From an uncultured Alkalilimnicola sp. (GTDB lineage Bacteria; Pseudomonadota; Gammaproteobacteria; Nitrococcales; AK92), in NCBI GenBank assembly GCA_937951875.1, contig CALGAN010000002.1, positions 1 to 64,000 of the forward strand: a stretch of DNA of 64,000 bases, in the 5' to 3' direction. Below are positions 26,005-37,329 of the stretch, piece after piece. A program made the translations under genes and the position numbers. Below the pieces are notes generated by a model, which was given only the letters and a program-made list of their open reading frames with translations, ran no database searches and had not been told where the DNA came from. Each line of letters starts with the position of its first letter. Positions within the stretch are counted from its first letter, which is position 1.

Positions 26005-26892
26005 ATGCCTATGAAAACCAGCAACCAAGATAACGCGCTTCTCGGCGCCATCATCGGTGCTCTGCCCGATCCCGTCTTCGTGGTCGACGAGCACGGACGC
26101 TACGTGGAAGTGCTCGGTGGCCGGCCCGATGCGTCCGGCGGTGGCCGCGATCTGGTGGGCCGCAGCCTGTCGGAGGTGCTGCCGCCGGACGTGGCCGAGG
26201 AGATGATGGCGACCATCCACTCCGCCCTCGACGGAGGCGGCACCCGTGTCGAGCAGTTCCGGCTTGGCGACGGCGATGAGCGGGCGCGCTGGTACGAAGT
26301 CCGCATCGCGCCGTTGCCGGCCGAGCCGGGCGAGCCGCGGCGGGTGGCTTGGCTGAGCGCCGATATCACCGAGCGCAAGCTGCTGGAGCACCAGCTGGAG
26401 GAGGCGGCGCTGATCGATCCGCTGACTCAAGTCGGCAACGAACGGCACTTCATGCGTGTCCTGGATCAGGAAATCCGCCGCCAGGGCCGCTACAAGGAAC
26501 CGTTCTGCCTGCTGCTGTTGCGGGTCGACCAGCTGGAGACGGTGCAGGCCGCCTACGGTCAGGAAGCTGCCGACGGCTGCCTGCGCGAGATCGCCCGGAT
26601 CATCCGCCAGGAGCTGCGCCACAGCGACGTGCCGGCCCGCACCGACGAAGCCGAGTTCGGCGTGCTGCTGCTCAACACCAGCATGAAATGGGGCTTGGAG
26701 GTGGGCGAGCGCATCCGCATCCGCATCGCCCGTATGCCGTTCGCGCTGCCGCAGCGGCTGCTGCATCTCACCGTCAGCGGCGGTATTACCGACTTCCGCA
26801 CCAACGACAGTCCCGGCGCCATGCTGGCGCGGGCGGAAAAGGCGCTGTTCAAGAGCGAGGACGCCGGCCAGGACCGGATCAGCGTCGGCTGA
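26005..26892 (+). CDS. PAS plus degenerate GGDEF protein
   Basis: About 295 residues. An N-terminal PAS domain (ALPDPVFVVDEHGRYVEVLG to ADITERKLLEHQ) leads into a GGDEF-fold domain (LIDPLTQVGNERHFMRVLD, VSGGITDF). The signature loop reads RTDEAEF instead of GG(D/E)EF, so cyclase activity is very unlikely. It may bind nucleotide or act as a pseudo-cyclase partner. It is convergent with the intact GGDEF-EAL gene next door (16-base gap). The start is ATG 26005 or 26011; no strong ribosome site is seen. Confidence 0.82.
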   Translation: MPMKTSNQDNALLGAIIGALPDPVFVVDEHGRYVEVLGGRPDASGGGRDLVGRSLSEVLPPDVAEEMMATIHSALDGGGTRVEQFRLGDGDERARWYEVRIAPLPAEPGEPRRVAWLSADITERKLLEHQLEEAALIDPLTQVGNERHFMRVLDQEIRRQGRYKEPFCLLLLRVDQLETVQAAYGQEAADGCLREIARIIRQELRHSDVPARTDEAEFGVLLLNTSMKWGLEVGERIRIRIARMPFALPQRLLHLTVSGGITDFRTNDSPGAMLARAEKALFKSEDAGQDRISVG

Positions 26893-26907
26893 TCCGCGCG
26901 CCGGCCG

Positions 26908-29394
26908 CTAGTGGGTGTGGGGGCTGCTCCACCACGGCTCGCGCAGGCGGCCCCCGCAGGCGCGCACCAGCTGGGTGAGGCTGGGCGCCGGCTGCGGCCG
27001 GCCCACCAGGTAGCCCTGCACCTGGTCGCAGTCGACCCGTTGCAGATAGGCCAACTGCTCGCGGTTTTCCACGCCCTCGGCGATCACCGTCAGGCCCAGG
27101 CTGTGGCCCAGCGCGACGATGCTGCCGACCAGGGCGGCCTCGCGCTGGCCGGCGCAGACGTCGGCGACGAAGGCGCGATCCATCTTCAGCTTGTCCACCG
27201 GAAAGCGGCGCAGGTAGTTGAGGCTGGAGTAGCCGCTGCCGAAATCGTCGATCGCCAGACGGATACCGTGGTCCTTGAAGGCGCGCAGCGTGCGCAGCAC
27301 CGTGTCCGGCTCGCGCATCAGCATGCTCTCGGTGAGCTCCAGCTCCAGCCCGTCGGCCGGCAGGCGGCTGTCGAACAGGGCTTCGAGCACCGTTCGCAAC
27401 AGCCCGGAATCGCCAAACTGGCGCGCCGACAAGTTCACCGCCATCGGAAAATTCCAATCGAAATGCTCGCGCCAGATGCTCATCTGCGCGCAGGCGGCGG
27501 ACAGTATCCAGCGGCCGATCGGCACCACCAGCCCGGTTTCCTCGGCCAGCGGCATGAACACGTCCGGCCCGAGCAGGCCGCGCTGCGGATGCTGCCAGCG
27601 CAGCAGCGCCTCGACGCCGACCACCGTGCCGTCGCGGGCGTCCCACTGCGGCTGGAAGTGCAGCACGAATTCCTCGCGGCGGATGGCACCGCGCAGCGCG
27701 CTTTCCAGGCTCAGGCGCTCGCTGGCGTGGCGATCTAGTTCCGGCTGGTAGAAGCGGAAGGTGTTCTTGCCGGCGCCCTTGGCGCGGTACATGGCGGCGT
27801 CGGCCTTCTTGAGCAGTTCGGTCTCGTCCTCGCCGTCGTTGGGGTAGACGGCGATGCCGATGCTGCAGCCGATGTAGATCTCGCGTCCGCTCAGGGTGAA
27901 CGGCTGCGATAGCGTCGCCATGATCTTGTTGGCCACGGCGCCGGCGTCGGACGGCTGATCGAGATCTTCCAGAATCATCACGAACTCGTCGCCGCCCAGC
28001 CGCGCCACCGTGTCCTCCTCGCGCACGCAGTTGACCAGCTTGCGGCTCACCATCTGGAGCAGCTGGTCGCCGGCGTCGTGGCCGAGGCTGTCGTTGACGT
28101 ACTTGAAGGCGTCCAGGTCCATGAACAGCAGCGCCACGCGCGAGCCGCTGCGGTGCGCCGACGCCAGGGCCTGGTGCAGGCGGTCGCGCAGCAGGCTGCG
28201 GTTGGGCAGGCCGGTGAGCGAGTCGTGGTTGGCCTGGTGCGCCAGCTCTTCCTGATAGCGGATCCGCTCCGAGACGTCGGAAACGATCTCGACGTAGTGG
28301 GTGGGTTGGCCGCGGCTGTTGCGCACCGGCGCCACCGACACCTCGATCCACAGCGGTGTGCCGTCGCGGTGGTGAGTGTGCAGCGTGACCTTGGCGTCCC
28401 GGCCTTCGGCCATGGCTTGCTCCAGCTCCAGCAGCCCCGGCTGATCGAGCTCGCGGCTGAGCAGGATACGGTCGGTGCGGCCGATCAGCTGCTGCGGCCG
28501 GTAGCCGGTGAGGCGGGCTAGCGCTTCGTTGACGAACACGATGCGGCGCCGCGGGGCGCGCGCGTCGACGATGATCACGCCATCGGCGCTGGCGGCCAGG
28601 GCCTGGCCCCACAGCCGTAGGGTGCGCTCCGCCTGTCGGTGGGCGCGTTGATCGCGGCAGGCGGTGACGAAGCCCCGGATCTGCCCTTGGCGGTCGCGGA
28701 TCGGCGCCATGGTCAGGGCGATGTCGATCAGTTCGCCGCTCTTGTGCAGCGCCCGGCCCGGCAGCTGATGAATCTCCTCGCCTTGGGCGACGCGCTGGTA
28801 GAGCTCGCACAGCGTGTGCTTCAGCGCCGGCGGCGTGACCACGGCGATGGTGCGGCCGAGCACCTCCTCGGCGCGGTAGCCGAACAGCTGCTCGGCGGCC
28901 GGATTCCAGAAGGTGATGCGCGTGTCCAGGGACTGGCCGATGACCGCATCGCCGCTCGAGCGGGCGATGTTGATGAGCAGTTGCTGCTCTTCCTCGGCGT
29001 CGATGTAGTCGGTGACATCCTGGTCGATGATCACCGCGCCGCGCGGCCGCCCGTCGCCTTCCAGCGGCACCGCGGACTGGCGCAGGAACCGCCAGCGGCC
29101 GTCGGCGCCGCGGGTCTTGATCAGCCGGTCGCGCACCGCCTCGCCGCGGGCGAGCGCGCGGCGCACCGGCCATTCCTCGGCGGCGATCGCTGTATCCGTT
29201 TCCGGCCACCAGCCCTTCAGGCGGACGCTGCAGTCCTCGGCCCGGCGCAGCTGCTCCCCGCCCCAGAGACGCAGCGCCGTCCGATTGCCCCAAAGTAGCC
29301 GCCCCTCGGCGTCGGCGAGCCATACGCCTATCGGCAGCTCATCCAGCACCGGGGCGAGCGTGGTCAGCTGATACAGACAGTCGTGTTCGCTCAC
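26908..29394 (-). CDS. PAS-PAS-PAS-GGDEF-EAL c-di-GMP signalling protein
   Basis: About 828 residues, apparently cytoplasmic. Three PAS-like modules come first: LDELPIGVWLADAEGRLLWG, GDAVIGQSLDTRITFWN and ADGVIIVDARAPRRRIVFVN. An intact GGDEF domain follows (DSLTGLPNRSLLRDRL, VARLGGDEFVMIL), then an EAL phosphodiesterase domain (VVGVEALLRWQHP, NLSARQF, LELELTESML, IDDFGSGYSSLNYL, AEGVENREQ). Both catalytic signatures look intact, so either activity is possible. The start is uncertain: GTG 29394 (VSEHDCLYQL) was chosen, and an ATG at 29511 would lengthen it. It is divergent from the 29594 gene. Confidence 0.9.
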   Translation of the reverse strand: MSEHDCLYQLTTLAPVLDELPIGVWLADAEGRLLWGNRTALRLWGGEQLRRAEDCSVRLKGWWPETDTAIAAEEWPVRRALARGEAVRDRLIKTRGADGRWRFLRQSAVPLEGDGRPRGAVIIDQDVTDYIDAEEEQQLLINIARSSGDAVIGQSLDTRITFWNPAAEQLFGYRAEEVLGRTIAVVTPPALKHTLCELYQRVAQGEEIHQLPGRALHKSGELIDIALTMAPIRDRQGQIRGFVTACRDQRAHRQAERTLRLWGQALAASADGVIIVDARAPRRRIVFVNEALARLTGYRPQQLIGRTDRILLSRELDQPGLLELEQAMAEGRDAKVTLHTHHRDGTPLWIEVSVAPVRNSRGQPTHYVEIVSDVSERIRYQEELAHQANHDSLTGLPNRSLLRDRLHQALASAHRSGSRVALLFMDLDAFKYVNDSLGHDAGDQLLQMVSRKLVNCVREEDTVARLGGDEFVMILEDLDQPSDAGAVANKIMATLSQPFTLSGREIYIGCSIGIAVYPNDGEDETELLKKADAAMYRAKGAGKNTFRFYQPELDRHASERLSLESALRGAIRREEFVLHFQPQWDARDGTVVGVEALLRWQHPQRGLLGPDVFMPLAEETGLVVPIGRWILSAACAQMSIWREHFDWNFPMAVNLSARQFGDSGLLRTVLEALFDSRLPADGLELELTESMLMREPDTVLRTLRAFKDHGIRLAIDDFGSGYSSLNYLRRFPVDKLKMDRAFVADVCAGQREAALVGSIVALGHSLGLTVIAEGVENREQLAYLQRVDCDQVQGYLVGRPQPAPSLTQLVRACGGRLREPWWSSPHTH

Positions 29395-29593
29395 CAATAC
29401 CCGATTAGCCCCCGTATCGTCTCGAACCGGGGCTTGCGCTGCGCCCCGCCATCCATCATGGGGGCGGGTGGAGCGCACCTCTAGCGAAATGGTAGCGATG
29501 CCAACTATCATTGGCCGCACGATGGCCCTTCCGGGGGCGGCTCCGACGCGACGTCGGATCGTCCCCGGTCTGCAAGGAAGCATTAGAAGCGCC

Positions 29594-31231
29594 GTGTCCC
29601 TCAGTATCGGGTCCATTCAGTTTTCGCCGCTCGTGCTGCCCTATGTCGCCGCCGTCGCGGTCATGGTGGCGCTCGCCGTCGGCGTGGCGATCCGGGAGTG
29701 GAGCGCGCCGGTGGGGCGGGTCTACCTGCTGTACGCCATCGGCCCGATCGCCTGGATGGCTTGGTCCGGCTCCACCTACGTCGTCACCGATCCGCACCTG
29801 GCGGAATCCCTGTGCGGCATCACCCTGGCGCTGATCACGCTGTCCACGCCGGCGCTGTACCAGTTCGCCATCCTCGCCGGCGAGCGGCCGTCGCGGGCGC
29901 GCAGCAAGGTGCGATTGGCCTGGGCCGTGGCCATCCTGTTCGCCGTGGCGCAGTTCAACATGCCGCTCCTGGTCGATGGCATCCACCGCTTTGGCTGGGG
30001 CGTCACCGGCCGCGGTTCGCGCTGGCTGCTGTTGCTGATCGGTTACCACCTGCTGCTGGTGGCGCTATGCCTGGGCAACTTCTGGCGGGCCTGGCGCAAT
30101 CCGACGGCGCTGTGCGCCTATCGCAGCCGCAACCGTCTGCTGTTCTTCGGGCTGTGCCTGAGCCTAGTGTCGGTGATCGACGTCCTGCCGGGCTTCGGCG
30201 TGCCGATACCGCCGGTCGGCGGGTTCTTCATCGTGGCTTTCTTCGGCGTGATCAGCTACGTGGCCTGGCGCTACCGTTTGGCGGAGATCACGCCCGAGGT
30301 GGCCGCCGCCCAGGTGCTGACCACCATGTCCGATGCCTTGCTCGTGGTCGATTCGGACGAAGTGGTGCGGCTGGCCAATCCGGCGGCGCAGCGCCTGTTC
30401 GGCGACGACGATCCGGTCGGCCGGCCGCTGGCGCGCGTGCTGCTCGACAGCGGCGTGCTGAGCGAGGTCCGGCGCCGTCTCAACGGCCAGAGTCCCAGTC
30501 CGGCCCAGCTGGACTACGTCGACCGCAACGGTCAGCGGCGCGTGCTGTGCCTGTCGGTGGCGCCGCTGCGGCCGCACCAGCGCGGCGGGCATATCTGCGT
30601 GTTCAACGACATCACCGCGCTGCGCCAGGCCGAGAACGAGCGCGAACGGCTCAGCCGCAGCCTGGAAACCACCCTGAACGAGCTGGCGGCGGCGAACTGG
30701 CGGCTGCAGCGCAAGCAGGAGCGCGACGCGGTGACCGGTCTCTACAACCGCCGGCATCTGGAAGAGGCGCTGGATCGGATGTGGCTCGGGGCGCAGCGCC
30801 GCCGGGAGTGGTTGGCGCTGCTGATGGTGGATATCGATCAGTTCCGCGCCTTCAACGAGACCTACGGCGCGGTGCGCGGCGATGAGCTGTTGCGCCGGAT
30901 GGGCGCGGTGCTGCAGGAGGCGGCCCATTTTCCCGGCAATCTCACCGCCCGGATCGGCAGCGATGAGTTCGTGCTGGTGCTGCCGGGTACCGACGTGGCC
31001 GGCGCGGTGCGGGTGGCCGAGCGCGTTCAGCGCCTGGTGGAGCTGAGCGTCGGCCAGGAGGACGATACCGGCCGTTGGACGGTCTGTATCGGTATCGCCG
31101 CCGCCATGCCGGCCGGCGACGACGCCGGCACGCCGCAGACCCTGCTGCGCGCCGCCGACACCGCGCTGCTCGAAGCCAAGCGGCACGGGACGTCGCGCAT
31201 CTGCGTGGCTAACGCGCCCAGCCCCGCTTGA
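29594..31231 (+). CDS. 7TM-PAS-GGDEF signalling protein
   Basis: A 545-residue membrane sensor. The N-terminal ~220 residues form seven helices of the 'histidine kinase N-terminal 7TM' type. A PAS domain (ALLVVDSDEVVRLANPAAQ) and a GGDEF domain (DAVTGLYNRRHLEEALDRM, MVDIDQFRAFNETYG) follow. The active loop is RIGSDEF, one residue off GGDEF, so activity is uncertain. No RxxD product-inhibition site precedes it. The GTG at 29594 is favoured over the ATG at 29468 because the membrane domain starts right after it. It lies divergent to the GGDEF-EAL gene. Confidence 0.85.
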   Translation: MSLSIGSIQFSPLVLPYVAAVAVMVALAVGVAIREWSAPVGRVYLLYAIGPIAWMAWSGSTYVVTDPHLAESLCGITLALITLSTPALYQFAILAGERPSRARSKVRLAWAVAILFAVAQFNMPLLVDGIHRFGWGVTGRGSRWLLLLIGYHLLLVALCLGNFWRAWRNPTALCAYRSRNRLLFFGLCLSLVSVIDVLPGFGVPIPPVGGFFIVAFFGVISYVAWRYRLAEITPEVAAAQVLTTMSDALLVVDSDEVVRLANPAAQRLFGDDDPVGRPLARVLLDSGVLSEVRRRLNGQSPSPAQLDYVDRNGQRRVLCLSVAPLRPHQRGGHICVFNDITALRQAENERERLSRSLETTLNELAAANWRLQRKQERDAVTGLYNRRHLEEALDRMWLGAQRRREWLALLMVDIDQFRAFNETYGAVRGDELLRRMGAVLQEAAHFPGNLTARIGSDEFVLVLPGTDVAGAVRVAERVQRLVELSVGQEDDTGRWTVCIGIAAAMPAGDDAGTPQTLLRAADTALLEAKRHGTSRICVANAPSPA

Positions 31232-31238
31232 TCCGGGC

Positions 31239-31661
31239 TTACAGCGGGCCCGACCAAATCCGAATTCGCCCCACCCAGATCGCTTCCGGCTCCACCCGGG
31301 CCAGTTCGCGTTCGTCCTGGTACAGGCGATCGACCCGCAGTTTCGATGGGCGGTCGGTCAGCTCCTCGGAGACGATGCGGTCGACGAAGCGCAGTCCGGT
31401 GGCCGCGTCGGGGCGTTTGGGGATGGGGCGGATCCAGGTGCCGGCGATGCCGAGCAGGCCGCGCTCCAGCGGTCCGCAGCGGCGGTGGAAGGACTCGCGC
31501 GAGCGGTACAGGCCGATCTGGCCGGCGGTCACCGCCAGCACATAACCGGACCGCAGCCGGAAGAAATCGACCGCGCCGTGGTAGAGCGAATGCTCGTGCC
31601 ACAACTCGGTGATATGGAAAGTCCGCTCGGCTTTCAGTTCCCGCACTTGCACCACCGCCAT
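31239..31661 (-). CDS. small uncharacterised protein hidden at the end of a longer antisense frame
   Basis: A 140-residue soluble protein starting with MAVVQVRELKAERTFHITEL. It has coherent amino-acid composition and motifs such as FRLRSGYVLAVTAGQIGLYR and GLRFVDRIVSEELTDRPSKL. The open frame continues upstream into the antisense of the ABC transporter, but the real start is the ATG at 31661. It is convergent with the GGDEF gene, the two stops being 8 bases apart. No family is recognised. Confidence 0.65.
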   Translation of the reverse strand: MAVVQVRELKAERTFHITELWHEHSLYHGAVDFFRLRSGYVLAVTAGQIGLYRSRESFHRRCGPLERGLLGIAGTWIRPIPKRPDAATGLRFVDRIVSEELTDRPSKLRVDRLYQDERELARVEPEAIWVGRIRIWSGPL

Positions 31662-31895
31662 CCCTGCATCCTCGATACGGGTGTCGTCCTGCCGTCCACA
31701 CCTTAAGAGCCTAGTCCATCGGCTCGGATGCGTTGGGGGTGCGAGGTCGCCCGCGCGCCGTCGACGTTGTCGGCGTGCGCCGCCTCGACTACCCTCGCCC
31801 GTACCCCATGTTTTATAGAGCTTCCGCCAAGCTTTCGGCGTTCGGCGCCGACCGCCGGCGGATCTTCGGTCCGAACCGCAGTCGAGTAGCTCCAC

Positions 31896-33683
31896 GTGCG
31901 ACCCAGCTCCATCGCCGCCGATGCCGCCGACCGCCGCCCCAGCTGGGCGGTGATCAAGAGTCTCTGGCCCTATCTGCAGGAGTTCCGCGGCCGCGCGCTG
32001 CTGGCGCTGCTGTTCCTGGCGCTGGCCAAGATCGCCACGGTGCTGGTGCCGGTGGCGCTGAAGTACATCGTGGACGCGCTGGACACCCAGGAGGCGGTGG
32101 TGGCGGTGCCGCTGGCGCTGCTGTTCGGCTACGGCTTGCTGCGGTTCGCCTCGGTGTTCTTCGGCGAGCTGCGCGACGCGGTATTCGCGCGCGTGGCGGA
32201 ACGGGCCATGCGGCGGGCGGGGCTGAGCGTGTTTCGCCATCTGCACCAGCTGGAGCTGGACTTCCACCTGGCGCGCCGCACCGGCGGGCTGTCGCGCGAC
32301 ATCGAGCGCGGCACCAACGGCATCAGCTTCCTGCTGCGCTTCATGCTGTTCAACATCATTCCCACCGTGCTGGAGATCGCGCTGGTGGCGCTGATTCTGT
32401 TCAGCGTCTTCAGCGTCCGCTACGTGCTGGTGGTGCTGGCGTCGGTGGCGCTTTACTGCCTGTTTTCGGTGCTGGTGACCGAATGGCGCACCCAGCACGT
32501 GCGCGAGTCCAACGAGGCCGACTCGCGCTCCAACACTCGCGCCATCGACAGCTTGCTCAATTACGAGACGGTCAAGTATTTCAACAACGAGGACTACGAG
32601 GCGGAGCAGTACGACCGGGCGCTGGAGCGTTGGGAGGCGGCGCGGCTGAAGACCCGCCTGAGCCTGGCGCTGCTCAACTCCGGTCAGGCGCTGATCATCG
32701 CCGCTGCGGTGACGGTGATGATGATCATGGCCGCTTACCAGGTGGCGGCGCGGGAGCTGAGCCTGGGCGATCTGGTGATGATCAACGCCTACATGATCCA
32801 GCTGTTCATCCCGCTGAATTTCCTGGGCTTCGTCTACCGCGAGATCCGCCAGGCGCTGACCGACATCGAGCGGATGTTCGAGCTGTTGCGGCAGCCGGCC
32901 AGGATCGTCGACCGCCCGGGCGCGCCGGCGCTGGAGCCGGGCGGCGGGGCGATACGTTTCGAGAACGTCTCCTTCGCCTACCGCCCGGATCGGCCGATCC
33001 TCAAGAACGTCAGCTTCGAGATCCCGGCCGGGCACAAGGTGGCCATCGTCGGCACCAGCGGCGCCGGCAAGTCCACCCTGGCGCGGCTGCTGTTCCGCTT
33101 CTACGACGTCGACGCCGGGCGCATCCTCATCAACGGCCAGGACATCCGCGACGTCACCCAGGCGAGCCTGCGCGCCGCCATCGGCGTGGTGCCGCAGGAC
33201 ACCGTGCTGTTCAACGACACCATCTACTACAACATCGCCTACGGCCGGCCGTCGGCCAGCCGCGAGGAGGTGGAGCGGGCGGCGCGGCTGGCCCATCTGG
33301 ACGGCTTCATCGCCCAGCTGCCCGAGGGCTACGAAACGCGGGTCGGCGAACGGGGGCTCAAAGTCTCCGGTGGCGAGAAGCAGCGCATCGCCATCGCCCG
33401 CATGCTGCTGAAGGATCCGCCCATCCTGGTGCTGGACGAAGCCACCTCGTCGCTCGATTCCAACTCGGAGAAGGCCATCCTGCAGGCGCTCGACGAGGTC
33501 GCCCAGCGCCGCACCACCCTGGCGATCGCCCATCGTCTGTCGACCATCATGGACGCCGACAACATCGTGGTGCTGGAACAGGGCCGGGTGGTGGAGCAGG
33601 GCACGCACGAGCAGTTGCTGGCGCGCGGCGGCGTCTACGCGCGGCTGTGGGCGCACCAGCAGCAGGAGCGGGAGCAGGCTTGA
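31896..33683 (+). CDS. Atm1-type ABC exporter
   Basis: A 595-residue half-transporter that acts as a homodimer. The six-helix exporter domain (about residues 25-320) carries the Atm1/HMT1 hallmark block around SRSNTRAIDSLLNYETVKYF and NEDYE. The ATPase domain has Walker A VGTSGAGKST, Q-loop VVPQDTVLFND, signature KVSGGEKQR, Walker B ILVLDEATSSLDS and H-loop AIAHRLSTI. This family exports glutathione-linked or heavy-metal conjugates and supports cytosolic iron-sulfur protein assembly. It starts at GTG 31896. It stands apart from its neighbours. Confidence 0.92.
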   Translation: MRPSSIAADAADRRPSWAVIKSLWPYLQEFRGRALLALLFLALAKIATVLVPVALKYIVDALDTQEAVVAVPLALLFGYGLLRFASVFFGELRDAVFARVAERAMRRAGLSVFRHLHQLELDFHLARRTGGLSRDIERGTNGISFLLRFMLFNIIPTVLEIALVALILFSVFSVRYVLVVLASVALYCLFSVLVTEWRTQHVRESNEADSRSNTRAIDSLLNYETVKYFNNEDYEAEQYDRALERWEAARLKTRLSLALLNSGQALIIAAAVTVMMIMAAYQVAARELSLGDLVMINAYMIQLFIPLNFLGFVYREIRQALTDIERMFELLRQPARIVDRPGAPALEPGGGAIRFENVSFAYRPDRPILKNVSFEIPAGHKVAIVGTSGAGKSTLARLLFRFYDVDAGRILINGQDIRDVTQASLRAAIGVVPQDTVLFNDTIYYNIAYGRPSASREEVERAARLAHLDGFIAQLPEGYETRVGERGLKVSGGEKQRIAIARMLLKDPPILVLDEATSSLDSNSEKAILQALDEVAQRRTTLAIAHRLSTIMDADNIVVLEQGRVVEQGTHEQLLARGGVYARLWAHQQQEREQA

Positions 33684-33741
33684 GCCGGTCGGTGAGGGAA
33701 TGACCGGGGTTCGGTCGCCGACGGCTCTTGCTTTTCGATGT

Positions 33742-33757
33742 AGATAGTCGGCTATCT
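33742..33757. promoter_or_regulatory. palindrome upstream of the beta-oxidation pair
   Basis: AGATAG-TCGG-CTATCT is a perfect 6+6 palindrome about 80 bases before the FadB-like start. It overlaps a plausible promoter (TTGCTT at 33728, TATCTT at 33753). Position and symmetry suggest an operator for a TetR- or FadR-type repressor; no such regulator gene is adjacent. Confidence 0.4.
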
Positions 33758-33835
33758 TTAAGCACCTGGTATCGACGCACGGCCGCGTCGGCCCGGTAAC
33801 TACAACTATTACAAAAATTCGGAGGAGAGCAGCCG

Positions 33836-35974
<2,139 letters not shown>

Positions 35975-35999
35975 ACGCGCCATCACACGAGGAATACCA

Positions 36000-37184
36000 A
36001 TGCGCGAAGCAGTCATCGTCTCCACCGCCCGTACCCCGATCGGCAAGGCCTTTCGCGGTTCGTTGAACAACATCAAGTCGCCCACCCTGATGGCGCACGC
36101 CATCCGTCACGCCGTCAGCCGCGCCGGCATCGAGCCGGGCGAGATCGACGACGTGGTGATCGGCACGGTGCTGTCGGCCGGCACCGCCGGCATGAACCTG
36201 GCGCGCACCGCCAGCCTCGCCGCCGGCCTGCCGGTGACCGTGTCGGGTCAGACCATCGACCGGCAGTGCTCCTCCGGCCTGATGGCGGTGGCCACCGCCG
36301 CCAAGCAGATCATGGTCGACGGCATGCAGGTGGTGGTGGCCGGCGGCCAGGAGAACATCTCCGCGGTGCAGAACCGCTACATGGAGTGGGTGGCGGGTGA
36401 GGTCGATCCGAACGTCATCGCCCGCGCCCAGCACGCCTACATGCCGATGCTGCAGACCGCCGAGTTCGTGGCCAAGAAGTACGGCGTGACCCGTGAGGCG
36501 CAGGACCTGTACGCGCTGGAATCGCAGCGCCGGACCGCCGCCGCGCAGGCCGCCGGCCGCTTCGACGCCGAGATCGTGCCGATCGAGGCGACCATGATGG
36601 TGGTGAACAAGGAGACCAAGGAGGTTTCCTACAAGGACGTGGTGCTCGCCAAGGACGAGGGCAACCGCCCCGAGACCACCCTCGAAGACCTGCAGAAGCT
36701 CAAGCCGGTGATCGAAGGCGGCGTGATCACCGCCGGCAACGCCAGCCAGCTGTCCGACGGCGCCTCGGCCTGCGTGCTGATGGATCGCAAGCTGGCCGAG
36801 CAGCGCGGCATCGAGCCGCTGGGCATTTACCGTGGCATGGCCGTGGCCGGCTGCGAGCCCGAGGAGATGGGCATCGGCCCGATCTACGCCATTCCCAAGC
36901 TGCTCAAGCAGCACGGCCTGAGCATCGACGACATCGGCCTGTGGGAGCTCAACGAGGCGTTCGCGGTGCAGGTGCTGTACTGCCGCGACAAGCTGGGCAT
37001 CGATCCGGACAAGTACAACGTCAACGGCGGCGGCATTTCCATCGGCCATCCGTATGGCATGACCGGCGCCCGCCTGGTGGGTCACGCGCTGCTCGAGGGC
37101 AAGCGCCGCGGCGTGAAGTACGTAGTGGTGTCGATGTGCATCGGCGGCGGCATGGGCGCGGCCGGCCTGTTCGAGGTGGTCTGA
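36000..37184 (+). CDS. acetyl-CoA C-acyltransferase (FadA-like thiolase)
   Basis: A 394-residue thiolase. It begins REAVIVSTARTPIGKAFRG; the nucleophilic Cys is in DRQCSSGLMAV, the His in GGGISIGHPYGMTGAR, and the proton-relay Cys in SMCIGGGMGAAG. It is most like the degradative 3-ketoacyl-CoA thiolases that pair with a FadB-type subunit, consistent with its position directly behind the bifunctional gene. GAGGAA precedes the ATG. Confidence 0.9.
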   Translation: MREAVIVSTARTPIGKAFRGSLNNIKSPTLMAHAIRHAVSRAGIEPGEIDDVVIGTVLSAGTAGMNLARTASLAAGLPVTVSGQTIDRQCSSGLMAVATAAKQIMVDGMQVVVAGGQENISAVQNRYMEWVAGEVDPNVIARAQHAYMPMLQTAEFVAKKYGVTREAQDLYALESQRRTAAAQAAGRFDAEIVPIEATMMVVNKETKEVSYKDVVLAKDEGNRPETTLEDLQKLKPVIEGGVITAGNASQLSDGASACVLMDRKLAEQRGIEPLGIYRGMAVAGCEPEEMGIGPIYAIPKLLKQHGLSIDDIGLWELNEAFAVQVLYCRDKLGIDPDKYNVNGGGISIGHPYGMTGARLVGHALLEGKRRGVKYVVVSMCIGGGMGAAGLFEVV

Positions 37185-37329
37185 CCCGACGGCCGACGCG
37201 CCGTCGATCCGAGCGTAGCGGTTTGCCCAGGCCGCGGGCGCGCGAGTTTCATCGCCGACTCCTCCAGCGACTCGCATGCGCCCGCGCCGTGGGCACCTTT
37301 GCGCCCCGCCGTTTTCCCTGGAGGTTGCA

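Noticed and set aside
31239..33656. 805-residue minus-strand ORF
   Set aside because: Most of it is antisense to the Atm1-type transporter with Gln/His/Arg-rich shadow composition; only the last 140 residues form a plausible protein and were kept as a separate gene.
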